Made by a program: the position numbers and the translations under genes. The notes beneath the pieces are model-generated. The model saw nothing but the letters and a program-made list of their open reading frames with translations. It was not told the DNA's origin and searched no databases. 64,000 nt of DNA from Trebouxia sp. TZW2008 (taxonomy: Eukaryota > Chlorophyta > Trebouxiophyceae > Trebouxiales > Trebouxiaceae), in the NCBI GenBank assembly GCA_002118135.1, contig BDIU01000160.1, positions 310,001-374,000 of the forward strand, written 5' to 3'. Positions 10,163 to 21,800 of this stretch are shown piece by piece. Each line of letters starts with the position of its first letter. Position 1 is the stretch's first letter.

Positions 10163-13100
10163 ATGCTGCAAACGCTTGCAGCAGGCCTGTCGCGACAGCA
10201 CCAATGCAGCCTGTCACAGCTGCAAGCTGCGATCAGAACTTATGCAGTAGCGGCCGGCTCCATAGCCCTTGTTAAAGACCTTCGCGACAAAAGTGGAGCT
10301 CCTATTTCTGACGTCAAATCAGCTCTTGTTGAAGCGAATTGGGATCCAGGCAAGCAGCTTGCCAAACACACGACACGCCAACAACACGTCAGTTCGGTCT
10401 TGTGACAATCACTTCGGCTTTGCAGAGTCAGCGTATCAGAATCTACGAAAGAAAGGCCTGGCTGCAGCATCCAAAAAGGTGTCCCGGGCATGGGCATAAG
10501 CAATGACACTACATTTGAGCTTTCAGCATAGTGCAGCTTAAGTGGTTTCAGCCTTGACAGCAAAGTGTGATGTGACAGGCATCTCGCCTTGCTGCAGAAG
10601 GTCTTGTGGGCATAGCAGCCGCTCAGCATGCAGCTGCAGCTATTGAGGTAAACGCATGTCAGTCAACAAGGGCAACCCCACACAGGCAGCACAGCACTTA
10701 CACCAGGCTTTTGACGCTGCGGCGGCACCATGGAGATTGCTCATGCCTGTAACAATATGGCTACCAGATGCTACATATGTGATGTATGTGCTGCAGATCA
10801 ACAGCGAGACAGACTTTGTTGCAAAGAACGACCAATTCAGGCAGTTAGTCAGAGATGTTGCGGATCTAGCGCTTCATGCTGATGTGCCAGTAGCAAGCAG
10901 TACGTGATTGATGGCTTGTAGCTTGCATGCAGCAGATGAAACGACACGTTCAAGCCAAACTTCTGCAGCATGCATAACTGTTGTTTTATAGCATAGCCCA
11001 GGTGGGCAACAATCTGTACACAGACTCATGCAGTTCCTGTGGCAGGCAGCAATGAGATCAGCATTGACGCCCTGTCATCCCAGCCAACAGCATCTGGCAC
11101 AAGGTGGACGCCTCTCTATGCTGCCATTGCATCAGAGACATGTCATTGACAATCACTGATGTTGTATATTGCCTGCCTCTGATGCACACAAAGTCATCAA
11201 AACTGTGTGGCACATATGGTCAGCCTTGTTGTCTGGCTGAAGCACATAAAGTTCTTCTGTTTCTTGGCATGCATGACACTGTGAGGTTGTGGCGGGAACT
11301 ATCTGACATGATGTGTTGCCAACTGCTCGGCATGGAAGTCACATTTGGCAAACATGGCTGATTGAGGCTCGTAATGCATGCAGCTTTGCGCGGCCTATGA
11401 TTTGCGTACAGTCTTTTGTCGATTAACTTCAAGAATATTGTATAATGATAATTCTGGAGATTGACAGGTTAAATTGTGCTGCATGTGCAGAGCAAGTGAT
11501 GCTGTTGCTGAGGTGGCAGGAAGTGTGAGGGAGAACATCAAGCTGAGGCGAGGCTTCAGGTGTGGGCTGCTGCATCAATCCTTTCCTTGCCAAAGTGCCT
11601 GCTGTCAATGTTGGGCAAACTGTGAAATATGATGGATAAGTGACTGAACAGTTCTTGTCTGCTGCTGCTGCTGCTGCTGCCACTGCTGTCGTTGCTGCTG
11701 CTGCCCTCACATCATGTTTCATGTTCATGTTTGAAGAACAAACAGCTGCAAGTTCTAAAGTTTAACAACACAGCAAAAAATGCAGCTCACACACTCTTGG
11801 AGTATGAAATAGCTGTAGCCCATCTGCTCGATGTACTGGAACCAGCTTGATACAAACTGGTACAGTGCATGATCTTTAAGCTGCAGCTAAATGCTTTCAC
11901 CATGTGTTAGCGTGTGGTGCAGGGTAGAATCACAGGCAGGGCTCATTTCAAGCTATGTGCACACCAGCCCTGCCCCAGGGCTAGGGCGTATGGCAGCCCT
12001 TGTAGCCATGGAGACGTCCAGCTCTCCCCTCTCACAGGAGCAGCAGTCTGAAGCTAAGGTGTGCATCTGATGCTTGCCTTCTAGCTTGCATCTTCTGGTA
12101 CACCATCTGATGCTTGATTCCGAGCTTCCAGCTCTCCCCTCCCACAGGAGCAGCAGTTTGAAGCAAAGGTATGCATCTGACCCTGCAGCCGATGTTCAAG
12201 CAAGTCGACCGGAATTTGCTATGTTGAAGTCTCAATGGTGCTCAAGCATGACAACACTATGCAGAGGTCTTGCAAACAATTTTTGGAGTGGATCAGGTTG
12301 TGAGCAGGGTTGTCCATTCTGTTCTTCCCATGATGCACAAAACGAGCCAGCCTGGCCTGGCAAGACAGAGTTGGAGTCACACAAGCTTGGCGCAGGTGAT
12401 ACTGTGTTGTCAATTTTGATTCTTGTTACTGGCCATGGCGGAGCATATCACCGTGCATATCTGCACAAGAATAACCAGAAGGTAGCCATGCATTCAGTAG
12501 CCTTATGGCCTCAGATTATAGATCCAGAAAAGTCCGCAGCACGACCAAGGAAACACTGTGTTCATTTACGACCAAGGCTGTCAATGGCAAATCTTCTATC
12601 AGCCTGTGTTGCTTCCACTCCCTTTTTTTTGCTTGTGGAAACAATAAAAAGCTCCAGAACAGCCCAACAAGCAATAAAAAAAGTGGGGTTACAAGAAGAA
12701 AAACCACTCAAAAAAGTGTATAATCCTATGCATGTGTGCAGGAGATTGGACAGAAGGTAGCTATGCATGCCGTGGCCATGAAGCCCCGCTACCTCAGCCC
12801 AGAAGCAGTGCCTGCAGAAGCGCTGGAAGGCAAGTGCATTCCACAACCTCTACATTCAACTTAGCCACACTTTGGCACATCTGAGCCAAACATTTGCAAG
12901 TGAGCCAGTTTGAGTTTGAGCTGTGTGATGTGAAGTGATGTGAAAATGAGATTGCCTGACAGCACAGTGAACAGACTGCTTCACTAATGATTGTGATCTT
13001 TCAACAGTGACCGTGACCCTTCAACAGGCCTCATCAGATGTGAGGCTGTCCAGTGTCTGTCCCCTCCTCTTGTTCTCATGACACTGCACTTGCCTGTGCA

Positions 13101-15080
13101 GTCTTGTTTGAGGTTTGACTGATCATACAACCAGGCCTTGCAAGCCACAGCCAAATGGTCAGTGTTGTCAGGGGAAGCTGCAATCAGCAATCCCAAAGGC
13201 CCTTGCTGCAACTTTATCAGACAAATCTGACTTCCTGACTGAGGCCCGCAACAACTCATGTGCATCAATGCTGTATTTGTGTTGAACCCAGCACATGTTT
13301 GGCATACACAGCTGCAGTGTATCAGGTATACTGTCATGTGTCTCTAGTGAGTGTGGAGCTATCTGTTGGGCGACGCATATGGCACAGCGGTCTCAAATGG
13401 GTTGTGGTGGCTAGCTTGTCAGTCAATCAAATCTGTGAGCCTGCAAGAGTGCTGTCATTGCCTTGTCGAAGCAATCACATTGAGAAAGAGCTTGAAGTGT
13501 TTCAAACAACCATTTGCAGCTGAGAAGCAAGTTCTGCGGGACCAGGCTCAGGCTGGCAGCAAAGGTGGCAAACCAAAGCCTGCCAACATCATAGAGAAAA
13601 TAATTTCAGGGCGGATCAACAAGGTGTGTCATTTTCACAACTGCAGCTGCCACATTGTGAAGAGTAGACTGTGCACATGAGCACAATGCAGATGCACTGT
13701 GAACTCACGATTGTAGTGGGAATGGCGATACTTGCTGGAAACGCAGGAGAAACAAAAAGCAAGGCAGATCCCTTCGGCATGCACATGCTGTGCCTGTATG
13801 CAATTCTTGCTGCTCAGAACAGATCTCAGTACACAGCCAGCGTCAGCGACAGATCCTACTTACCGATTTTGTCTGCACCTGTCAACTGTGGTTGCTTGCT
13901 TGTGTATGCAGATCTGCTCTGCTTTGTAACGCGCGCTTTGCATTGATGGTTGCCCCCTGCTGCATATACTTGCATCTGTAACTCGGGCGTGGTTTCTCAT
14001 ACTTGTGCGCGGATCACGTGAGAGATGATAGCAATTCTTGCTGACCTGCTAACATCATGGTGCAACATGCCTTGTGCTAGCCCATTCTGTGACATACTGT
14101 GCAATGATAGCTGGACAGACACAGACAAGCCTGCATGGGCAAAGTTGTAAGTCCAGTGGAGTAGAGAGTAACTACATGCCTTGGTTGAGGTCATCCAATT
14201 TTGTGTTCTGCTTGTGCAGTTCTATGAGGACTCCTGCCTGCTGAGACAGAAGTTTGTGATGGCGGATGACCAAACAGTTCAGGTCAGCAGCCATCATGCC
14301 AGTCATGAGGCCCACAAGCTGAAGCATTGTGCTGTGCTGCATATGCAATGCTGTATTCATGTATGATGAAAGCAGAAGCATTGCACTGCGCTGCGCTGCG
14401 TATGCAGTAGTGTGTCCATGTATGAAAAAAACACACAGCGTGTGCAATGGTCTGTTCATGTATGCCCAGGCATGCAGCATATGCACTGGTGTGTCCATGC
14501 ATGCAGAAAGCCAACAGCATGTCAACGGACTTGCAAGCTGAAATCTCGATTGCAGAAGACAACACTCTCTTGACAAAGCCACGTCTGGCATGTACATATA
14601 AACAAGCATCCTGAGCTCACAAGTCGCCCTCCCATATCACTTGTAGCGGATGCTGCGTCGGTGCTGCTTCAGATGGCGTGGCCTCCATTATAAATCATGT
14701 CAAGAATGCGCCTTATGTGCCAAGATACATCAAGAAGACAAGTCTTGCCTGTCATGTGTTGATGCAACAGTGCAGAGAAGCCGAGTCTGGTTCAGGGATG
14801 GCCCTTCGTGGATGTTTATGTATGTTGGTTTGCAGAATTTCGTGAACGTTTGTGCATGTTGCCTGCAGTGTTTTATAAATGTTTGTGTACGTTGGCCTGC
14901 AAAATTTTGCAAACGTTTGTGTATATTGGCTTGCAGGACTTTGTGAAGGCTGCAAGCAAGCAGATGGGCACTGACCTGCACATCAGCGCATTTGTGAGGC
15001 TGCAAGTCGGCGAAGGTTTGGAGAAGGCTGAAAAGGACTTTGCAGCTGAGGTCGCCGACACAATCAAAAGCACACTATAG
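10163..15080 (+). CDS. TSFM: elongation factor Ts, mitochondrial type
   Basis: Eleven exons: 10163-10349, 10426-10478, 10579-10647, 10797-10899, 11046-11103, 11491-11559, 11923-12058, 12742-12829, 13520-13623, 14220-14282 and 14937-15080. Phases close to 357 residues. The product recycles EF-Tu-GDP to EF-Tu-GTP in organellar translation. A short N-terminal targeting-like segment precedes the EF-Ts N domain (LVKDLRDKSGAPISDVKSAL; LRKKGLAAASKK), the diagnostic TDFVAKN motif (residues about 108-114) and the core with YVHTSPAPGLGRMAALVAM. The single EF-Ts unit without S1 domains argues for the mitochondrial factor rather than the algal plastid PETs polyprotein. Two introns (after 10349 and 12829) start with GC. 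The adjacent GT choices break the frame or do not exist. Confidence 0.95.
12126..12175 (+). repeat. downstream copy of 3' edge of EF-Ts exon 11923-12058
   Basis: The real exon ends in GAGCAGCAGTCTGAAGCTAAG followed by gtgtgcatctga. At 12127-12172 a near copy reads GAGCAGCAGTTTGAAGCAAAG followed by gtatgcatctga, including the donor and the first intron bases. Confidence 0.85.
12465..12535 (+). repeat. upstream copy of 5' part of EF-Ts exon 12742-12829
   Basis: The stretch CAGAAGGTAGCCATGCATTC resembles the exon sequence CAGAAGGTAGCTATGCATGC, and the frame continues as a decayed version encoding QKVAMHSVALWP. There is no acceptor at the matching place. Confidence 0.75.
14290..14530 (+). repeat. 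roughly 45-60-bp imperfect intronic tandem repeat
   Basis: Repeated phrases of the form GTGTGTCCATGTATG and TATGCARTGGTSTGTYCATG follow each other four times in the penultimate EF-Ts intron. The units are too diverged to give an exact period by eye. Confidence 0.65.
14810..14936 (+). repeat. tandem copies of the last EF-Ts acceptor
   Basis: The real acceptor reads TATTGGCTTGCAG followed by GACTTTGTGAAGG at 14937. Three upstream versions, each about 30-45 bp apart, read TTGGTTTGCAG-AATTTCGTGAACG, GTTGCCTGCAG-TGTTTTATAAATG and GTTGGCCTGCAAAATTTTGC. Each joins an acceptor-like end to a diverged start of the same exon. Confidence 0.8.
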
Positions 15081-16041
15081 GCCTTTCTGAAAGCGGAAAA
15101 GATTACGCCACTAGGCGTCATATCGGGAGCCTTGGTCTAAAGAGGCAGCCCAGAAATGCTGCTTTGAAAGCAGCAATCAGCAAATTTTGACTTGTGAGGC
15201 CTGTCTGAAAGCATACACCCAAGGCAGGGTCTATGCCTCATGTTAGGACTGGCGACAAGGCACTTGTCAGCGTTTGACAGCTTTCTGGAACTCATATGCA
15301 CCTCCTTGCTGACAGCGCAGTCATGCCTCTGTCTGTCTGAAAGCGCTTGACAGCTTTCTAGAACTTACATGCACTTCCTTACAGTCGCGCCCCTGTTTGT
15401 ATGAAAGTCCTTTGCACTGCACATGCTGAACCAGCCATCACATAGATTGGCAAAGTCATATTGCACCCAGCAGCTTTAGCACAGATGATGAGCTATATCG
15501 TTACTGTGATTGGAACAAGTCCTGCCTGTCCACACCAGTACAGATAAACAATACGGTTCAAGCTGCCATTGAAAAGGCCGTTAAAGCTGCATACTGCAAA
15601 GGAGTTTCTTGAGGGTTCTTATGACACTTCAGATTTGGTAAGCAAAGACTACACAACACTTTGTAACACCACCTGCACACTTCATACAGGCATTACGCCC
15701 TGCTTTGTTTTCTGGTTTGAACTCTATGCTGGTCACCCACTAAATATGACTACAACTTGAACTCAGTCCTCAGCTTGCACATCTACATTCCAGAACACAG
15801 CCTGCACACTTCATATTAGTATGATATCACTTGATTGACTTCAATGCTGGCTACTTCTTATACATAGCTACGAAATCAACGTAGTCCTGATCTCCTGTTC
15901 ACAGCAGGAACATAACAGGAGGCACAGGTCATCTACAGCAAGATGTACACGTACAACAGGAATGGCAATTGAGGTTGTTTGAGCCCGCCAGGGGAAATGC
16001 AATTTTGCCAGCAGCAAAAGGGCCCAGGCACTGTTGATAGC
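15081..16041. other. convergent 3' region with about 77-bp repeats
   Basis: Between the EF-Ts stop and the stop of the membrane-protein gene there is no supported exon. Two units at about 15270-15415 share TTGACAGCTTTCTRGAACT, CATGCACYTCCTT and a CTGTTTGTMTGAAAG tail. Further single CTGAAAGC phrases occur near 15088 and 15207. A second repeated phrase, CCTGCACACTTCATA, occurs near 15670 and 15800. A TGTAA at about 15660 is a weak 3'-end candidate. Confidence 0.6.
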
Positions 16042-16884
16042 CTACAAATCCTTCTCACCGTTGCGAATGGAGTTGGTGCCAAGATGCTTTGAGGCTGCAG
16101 CTTGCAGAACCCATTCACCTTCAATGATGAATCCAGTGCAAAAGCTGGAAGCTGTCAGTAAATGCCATGCCTGATACCCAGAAGAAACGATTTTGACGGC
16201 GAAAAAGACACCGAAAGCATTTGCCACCAGGATGATGCCTGTGTACAGCAATTTGTTTGTGTTTCTGTGGAGCTGAAGTTTCCAAGCTCTGTAGAGAAAC
16301 AAAATGACAGTGATGAACATGCCAGTCCAGACTGGAATGTTAGCCTCAGTAGGCATGTACACCTCATTCTTGAAAACGGCATAGATGAAGCTGATTGGTG
16401 TTGCTGAACAGGCTGCAAATGCTAGGAGGAGTTCATATCTGCTTGTACCCAGACCTGCTGCAAGTATAGCATTGGAAGCGGTGGTCATGAAGTAGAAAGT
16501 GAAGTTGTATGTGCTGACCCTTGAGTCGATGTAGAGCCAATTGTCAAAGATGTGTTGAGCAATCTCCCCAGCGCCGGCCAGCATGAAGGCAAACATCGAT
16601 AGCACCACCAGGGTGAATGACCGAAGATGCGGTTCAAGCCGTGGCTGAGCCTTCAGCAGCAGAGCAGTAAATACAGCTGGAGTCAGGAGGAGAACGATGT
16701 GAGCAGCTATCAGCACTGCAGCGATTGTTGCGCCCAGAGGCAAGTTGCCGCCATGGCATGCAACTTGGCCGGTCAATATGTCGTCCAGCTTGTAATGGCT
16801 CTCATAGGGTACCAGCATTTTGGTCGACAGGCAGTCCCACGCAACGAAAGTACCGCCCCATCTCGTCAGTGCAGTGCTAGTCAT
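16042..16884 (-). CDS. seven-helix membrane protein of unknown function
   Basis: A single open frame of 280 residues from an ATG at 16884. The frame stays open further upstream to a GTG at 17019, where a GTAAGG could mark a 5'UTR intron. About seven hydrophobic segments can be seen, including LSMFAFMLAGAGEIAQ, FMTTASNAILAAGLG, FAACSATPISFIYAVF, GMFITVILFLYRAW and ILVANAFGVFFAVKIV. Conserved-looking polar positions inside or next to helices are the QHIFDNW and AWHLLTASS stretches. I do not recognise the family. The placement of acidic, Ser and His residues recalls ceramidase/CREST-like membrane hydrolases, but this is a guess. It is the only intronless gene among the confident ones here. Confidence 0.6.
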   Translation of the reverse strand: MTSTALTRWGGTFVAWDCLSTKMLVPYESHYKLDDILTGQVACHGGNLPLGATIAAVLIAAHIVLLLTPAVFTALLLKAQPRLEPHLRSFTLVVLSMFAFMLAGAGEIAQHIFDNWLYIDSRVSTYNFTFYFMTTASNAILAAGLGTSRYELLLAFAACSATPISFIYAVFKNEVYMPTEANIPVWTGMFITVILFLYRAWKLQLHRNTNKLLYTGIILVANAFGVFFAVKIVSSGYQAWHLLTASSFCTGFIIEGEWVLQAAASKHLGTNSIRNGEKDL

Positions 16885-17482
16885 CGTCTTCTGCGCCAAA
16901 GCGTCTGATACAGTCAGCGACGCTTGTGACAACAACAACAAAGACAAAGAACGAGAGCACTTGACATGTGAGGTTCGAAGCTCACATGAGACGTCGTTGC
17001 GCTTCGCCTTACCGATCACTGCAATCGCCTGGCACGCGATTGTCTGCTGAGAAGATCTGACAATCGGCAGTACCGCACAGCGGCAATCTACCTGCTATGG
17101 TCAAGATGCTGCACTGGGTGAGCGCCTTGCGACGTGAACACGCAGCACGGGTGCGAGATCGTACTGCGATCCGTTGAAGATCGCAGCTTCCAGTTGTACG
17201 AGAACAGCTGCAGGAGCAGCTTCCATCACTACAGCAATGTTGCCTTGCCATGGCCCCGTAGAGTAGCAGAGCTTTGCGCAACCTGCCACAAGGCAGACGG
17301 ACAGCACACATCTCTGAAGACTGCAGTTTGCGCACCATAACAGCAGACAGGCAGTCTGTCACAATCATTTCTAAGGCATTCATTAACAATTATCAACCTA
17401 TCAACCAAGCAGAAGCTGCGCCCAGGTGTCTTAGCTGAGCAGCTCGCTGAGGCAGAACTGATCTGTCGTGTCTCACAAACAC

Positions 17483-17610
17483 ATGTCTGATTCTGTCACC
17501 GCGATTTCAGGTCGTTGTCAGAGCGCTGAGATAGCAACGCAGGAAGAAACTGATGTAGCAACACAGGAGGAGGAGTTTGAGGAAGAAGAGCTTCCTGCGG
17601 GCTATATCAG
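17483..17610 (+). CDS. possible first exon of an unidentified acidic protein
   Basis: An ATG-led frame encodes about 42 residues with a small internal duplication (ATQEE twice), an acidic run (EEEFEEEELPAGYI) and a GT at 17611. It faces away from the membrane-protein gene across a CpG-rich patch. No downstream exon was found that continues it, so it may not be a gene. Confidence 0.2.
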
Positions 17611-18423
17611 GTGGTTAAATCTGTCACGTCGCAGCCAAGTATTCACTGGTGCCAGCTTACAGCAATCAAGCCATGCTCAAGATCAAGACAATGGTGTGCA
17701 TTTGTCGTGAACAACTCATTGACAAGCTGTGATGATCTAGATCTGTGCACTGCAGCATACCTACCTGGAGACCATTCAAACCGCAAACTCATTTTTTCTG
17801 CAATGTGTGATACATATACATGCATGTGGCCAGAGGCTACATGTGCATGTTTCACATAAGCTCAAAAGCCTGAAGCCGCATTTCACAGCACCGTCACACA
17901 GCTAATCATCAACGACATGCTGCACCTGCAGCGACCAGCTTGGTCAACGTCCTGCAACCTCCTCTACTGATGGCACCAGACCGCCGAATCTTGTCTTGGA
18001 TGCTGCGCCACGCCTGCATCACGCTTCTAGCAGTCACATGTAAGGCAAGCTCCAAGTCGTGCTGAAGGATCATGAGCACGAGTCTTGCAGAATTGTCACC
18101 GTTTGTGGTCATGGGCTGCCAAGTGACTCAGCACCCAGTCGATTTGTACAGGCAAAATGGTCACGGCATCCATGCTTCCAAGATGACATGAGAGAAACGC
18201 CTGACGTGTAGCGCATGGGCTTTGACTTTAGCGTCCTTGCACAAAGGTTTCAAACAATTTACTCACCTTGTCGAATCCGGCATCAGTCTGCCACAGCACA
18301 TCTGTTTCTATCACGCTTTGCCGTGCACCCGTCGGAAACAGTTCGAAGAGTTTCAAGGTACGATTTCACTTTGGCATGTCAGCTCTCAGGAAGCAGCGTT
18401 CACGCTGTCGTGCACTGTGTCTG

Positions 18424-18506
18424 CAAAGTGTAGCAACGCTAGTCGTATATGGGCTCTGCAATTAGCTGCGTTACATCGGCCATCACCCTTTTCGTTACAC
18501 AAAGTG
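18424..18506 (+). mobile_element. short SINE-like element with target-site duplication
   Basis: The 69-bp element at 18431-18499 starts TAGCAACGCTAGTCG and ends CCCTTTTCGTTACA. It is flanked by a perfect direct repeat CAAAGTG (18424-18430 and 18500-18506). A longer relative in opposite orientation lies at 19626-19805. Confidence 0.7.
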
Positions 18507-18815
18507 CATGTCTCAGTCTGTTTCATACTCATTGCGACTAGCGTGAGCTGTGCTTGGGTCATCTAGACTCTTGCAGCATCTGGATATGAATTCTACTGTG
18601 CCGTTGTGTTTGCTGCCGAATCAGATGCGGCACAAGGCACTGCAGATCTATGCATGCCTTATATGATCTCGCTGAATAGCTGACTAGTCCAAGTACTTGA
18701 CTGCCGCATAAAGTATAGGCCATTCTTGGAATTCCTGTGCATGGTCTGCTCCGCAGCACTACGGCTTGATATGTGCACGACGTATTGCCTTCCGACGCTC
18801 AGCTATATCTGCTCG

Positions 18816-21800
18816 ATGCAGATGCAGCGCGCTTTGATTTTGCTGGTGGCTTGCGTGACACTTTCTGCAGCTCAACCTTTCTTGCCCGGACAGAATGTTC
18901 TGCCGCTAGGTATGCTATGGCATCAGTGTGCCTCGCGCAAGATCAATGCGTGCTGCAAGCGTGAGGTCACACAGTCCGCTCAAGGTGCCAATTGTGCTTG
19001 CAGGCAATCTCAGAACAACAGACAACGGCGGCCCATACAACTTGAGTCTGCTGAATACACAGGAGGCTGAGATCAAAGGTGAGTAGTCTTGCTACTCTCT
19101 GTCAGCTCTGATTGCAATTGGGCAAACATCTGACGCCAGATGTTGACTGACACTAGCTTCCACATGCTGCAGTTGCTATTGCTGCCAAGCAGAACTACAC
19201 AGACCATGACATTGTCAACTTCCTGACCAATGTTGAATGCCTTGAGGGACAATTTGACACATGGGGTGCCTTTGGCTTTGGGTTCATCGGTAAGCAAATC
19301 CAAACCAGAGCAGCATTTGCACACAGCTCAGCAGAGTTCACTGTGCGCAGTAGGGCCATGCAAGAGGCCATTGTGATGATATCATGTGCCTCTTTACTTG
19401 AATTTTGTACCTGACAACGCTTTGCTTCCTCATCTTTTCATGCTAGCCAAGCGCAATGTCTTGACATGCCATATTATCTCAATGCAGCAGAGTTGTGCAA
19501 AAGACGCACACTGCTGCAGGCAACCTGAACTTGCAGACTTATGCAAAATGACTGCATTGGTGCAGGCAATCTGAGTAAAGTGTGTACCTGACAATGCTTT
19601 ACCATCTTTTCATGCTACACAAATCTGTAACGAAAAGGGCGTTGCGCAGCGGAAAGCAGGAATCGCACTCGCGACCTCAGCATTTCTGAGGTCCGAAGCG
19701 TTACCAGAACGACAAGTTCCAGAATCCGAAACCAATTGTAACGAAAAGGGTGATGGCCGATGTAACGCAGCTAATTGCAGAGCCCATATACGACTAGCGT
19801 TGCTACACAATCTGCACTGCAATTTCTTGACATGCCAAATTCGTGACAGCAGCATCATACAAAAATCACATGATGCTGCAGGCAACTTGAACTTGGGTGG
19901 TCCAGCCCCCATTGGAGCCCGCAAGGCCGCCCTCTCAGATGCTGTTGAGCCCTACCTACAGGAGATTGCCCTCAGTGAGCAGGTGACCCCCTGCCCCTGC
20001 CCCTGCTGCCGTGCGCCCTGCTCTTCCACGCCCTGTGCTCTTCCTGTCCTTTGCCCTGCACCAGCTGTTGCCCTGGCCCCTGTCGCCTGCTCAGTCTTGT
20101 GCACTTCTGCCCTGCCCTGCCCTGCCTGCCCTGCCCTGCCCTAGCAGGCCTGCTGCGCAAGCTCATGCACATCCTCAGACCGCAGTCCAATATGGCTCTT
20201 GTCCTGCCCTGTGCTGCTCTGCTGTGCCTTGTTACAATGATTACATGCTGCCTCATGCACAGCAGCCAGTTGTAATAGCATACGGCTCTTGTTGAGACTG
20301 TCACATGATGGCTCATGCACAGCAGCCACTCTGCAGCAGAGCATATGCCTTCAGCACAGCATGCACATAGGATGTAGCAGCCTGGCTACCAGCACGGTTT
20401 ACGCTAGAAGCCCATGACACCTGATGCCTCACAAGCAGCAACAGCATTGCAATCGCCTTTCCTCTCATCAAGCAGCACTCATGAGTGCACACAAACAAGA
20501 GCTGGCCAAGAGTCTGATGGGGTCGATTCACTGCAGGGACATGCACTGTCTGCATATGTGAGGTATTTGTCTCAAACTCTGATGTGGCATTGTCAACTGC
20601 AGGGACACGCACTGACTGTCAGACAGGCTGGCGGTGTGTTGCCTTGCCCCCAGGTTGACTTCACAGGAGGCTTCAATGCATTCCTGGCCGCTGCATACGG
20701 CCTGGGCAGCAACACTGTTCAGCAAGTGTACGGCGCACCTTTTGGTAGGCATCTCGTCCTTTTGCTGTTACATTGCTTGCGCAGAAGTCTTGTAGTTGAG
20801 AACAAGACGGCTTGGGCAGCAACACTGTCCAGCAAGTGTCTGGAGCCCCATTTGGTAGGCATTCAGTCTGATTTGATACTAATTGCATCGCACAGGATGT
20901 GACTATTGTTGCGCAGCACAGCAGTATCAGGTGTTGCCATACTGATGTCTGCTGCTGGACACAGCCTGGCAGGGGCATAGCACATGCCCTCTTGCAAGCT
21001 TGGTAATGCAGCAGCAGCAGCAGCAGCAGCAGCACAAATGAGTGCAGTGTGCATGGGTGTAATATTAGCTGCAGCAGCAGAAGTTCTGGTGACAGAATGG
21101 TTTGACGTCAACAGCTTTGTAATGCAAGCATGCAAGCTGCATAGCTGCTTCTGACATGCATGTTGTGCTTGCTGCAGATCCTTTCTTGAACGATGCCAAC
21201 TTTGTCCTGTCTGTGCTGACCTTGGAGGAGCTGGGTGCCACTGGCAACAAGGTGTGCTTCTGCTAAGGAATCCTTGTATTGCATTGCAGCGATTGCATAC
21301 ATGCAATGAGTGTGCAGTACAAGCAGAATAGGACCCATTCCATGCATTGAGGCCTTCCCAAGAGAGGCAGAAGCTTATGATACCTTTGCATGCTTTGCAG
21401 CTGCGCGCACCAGATGTAATGTCTCGCTGCAACTGGCAGTCAGGACAGTACAGCTTGTATGACTGCTGTGCTTCCTACCTGACAACAGCAGATCCTAGCC
21501 ATGCATGTTTGTTTGTGCTTGATCAGAACGTTAATTGCAGTACATGCTTACATATATGACCGTCCTAAGCACATGCAGCTGCATTATGATGCAACCTCTC
21601 TAGTCTTGTGATGCCCCTTGTCAGTCTGAGTGAAAGCAATTGCATGTTTGTTGAGAAGAGCTGACACTTTTGACCAATCTTATGCTAGCCCATGCTGAAA
21701 ATGGCTGTTTGTCTTTTGAGGGTGTGGCATCCCTGTTGCCTGAGACTCAGGGTAGCCTCTAACTAAAGTGACTGTAGGGCTGTGACAGCACAGTGGAATC

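Larger units (their letters stand above)
16885..18815. other. upstream region of membrane-protein gene and of the first ferritin-like gene
   Basis: A CpG-rich patch lies at about 16980-17200, in keeping with a promoter for the minus-strand gene. Beyond it I can support only a possible short plus-strand first exon (17483-17610) and one copy of a SINE-like repeat (18424-18506). No other exon is convincing. Confidence 0.5.

Noticed and set aside
17009..17389. A 126-codon Cys/Ser/Arg-rich minus-strand frame upstream of the membrane-protein gene
   Set aside because: The composition follows the CpG-rich promoter patch; more likely 5'UTR or promoter than protein.
19640..19710. A functional tRNA gene inside the 19.6-19.8 kb repeat
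   Set aside because: The stem-loop and B-box-like motif do not complete a cloverleaf and there is no convincing acceptor stem; better explained as part of the SINE-like element.
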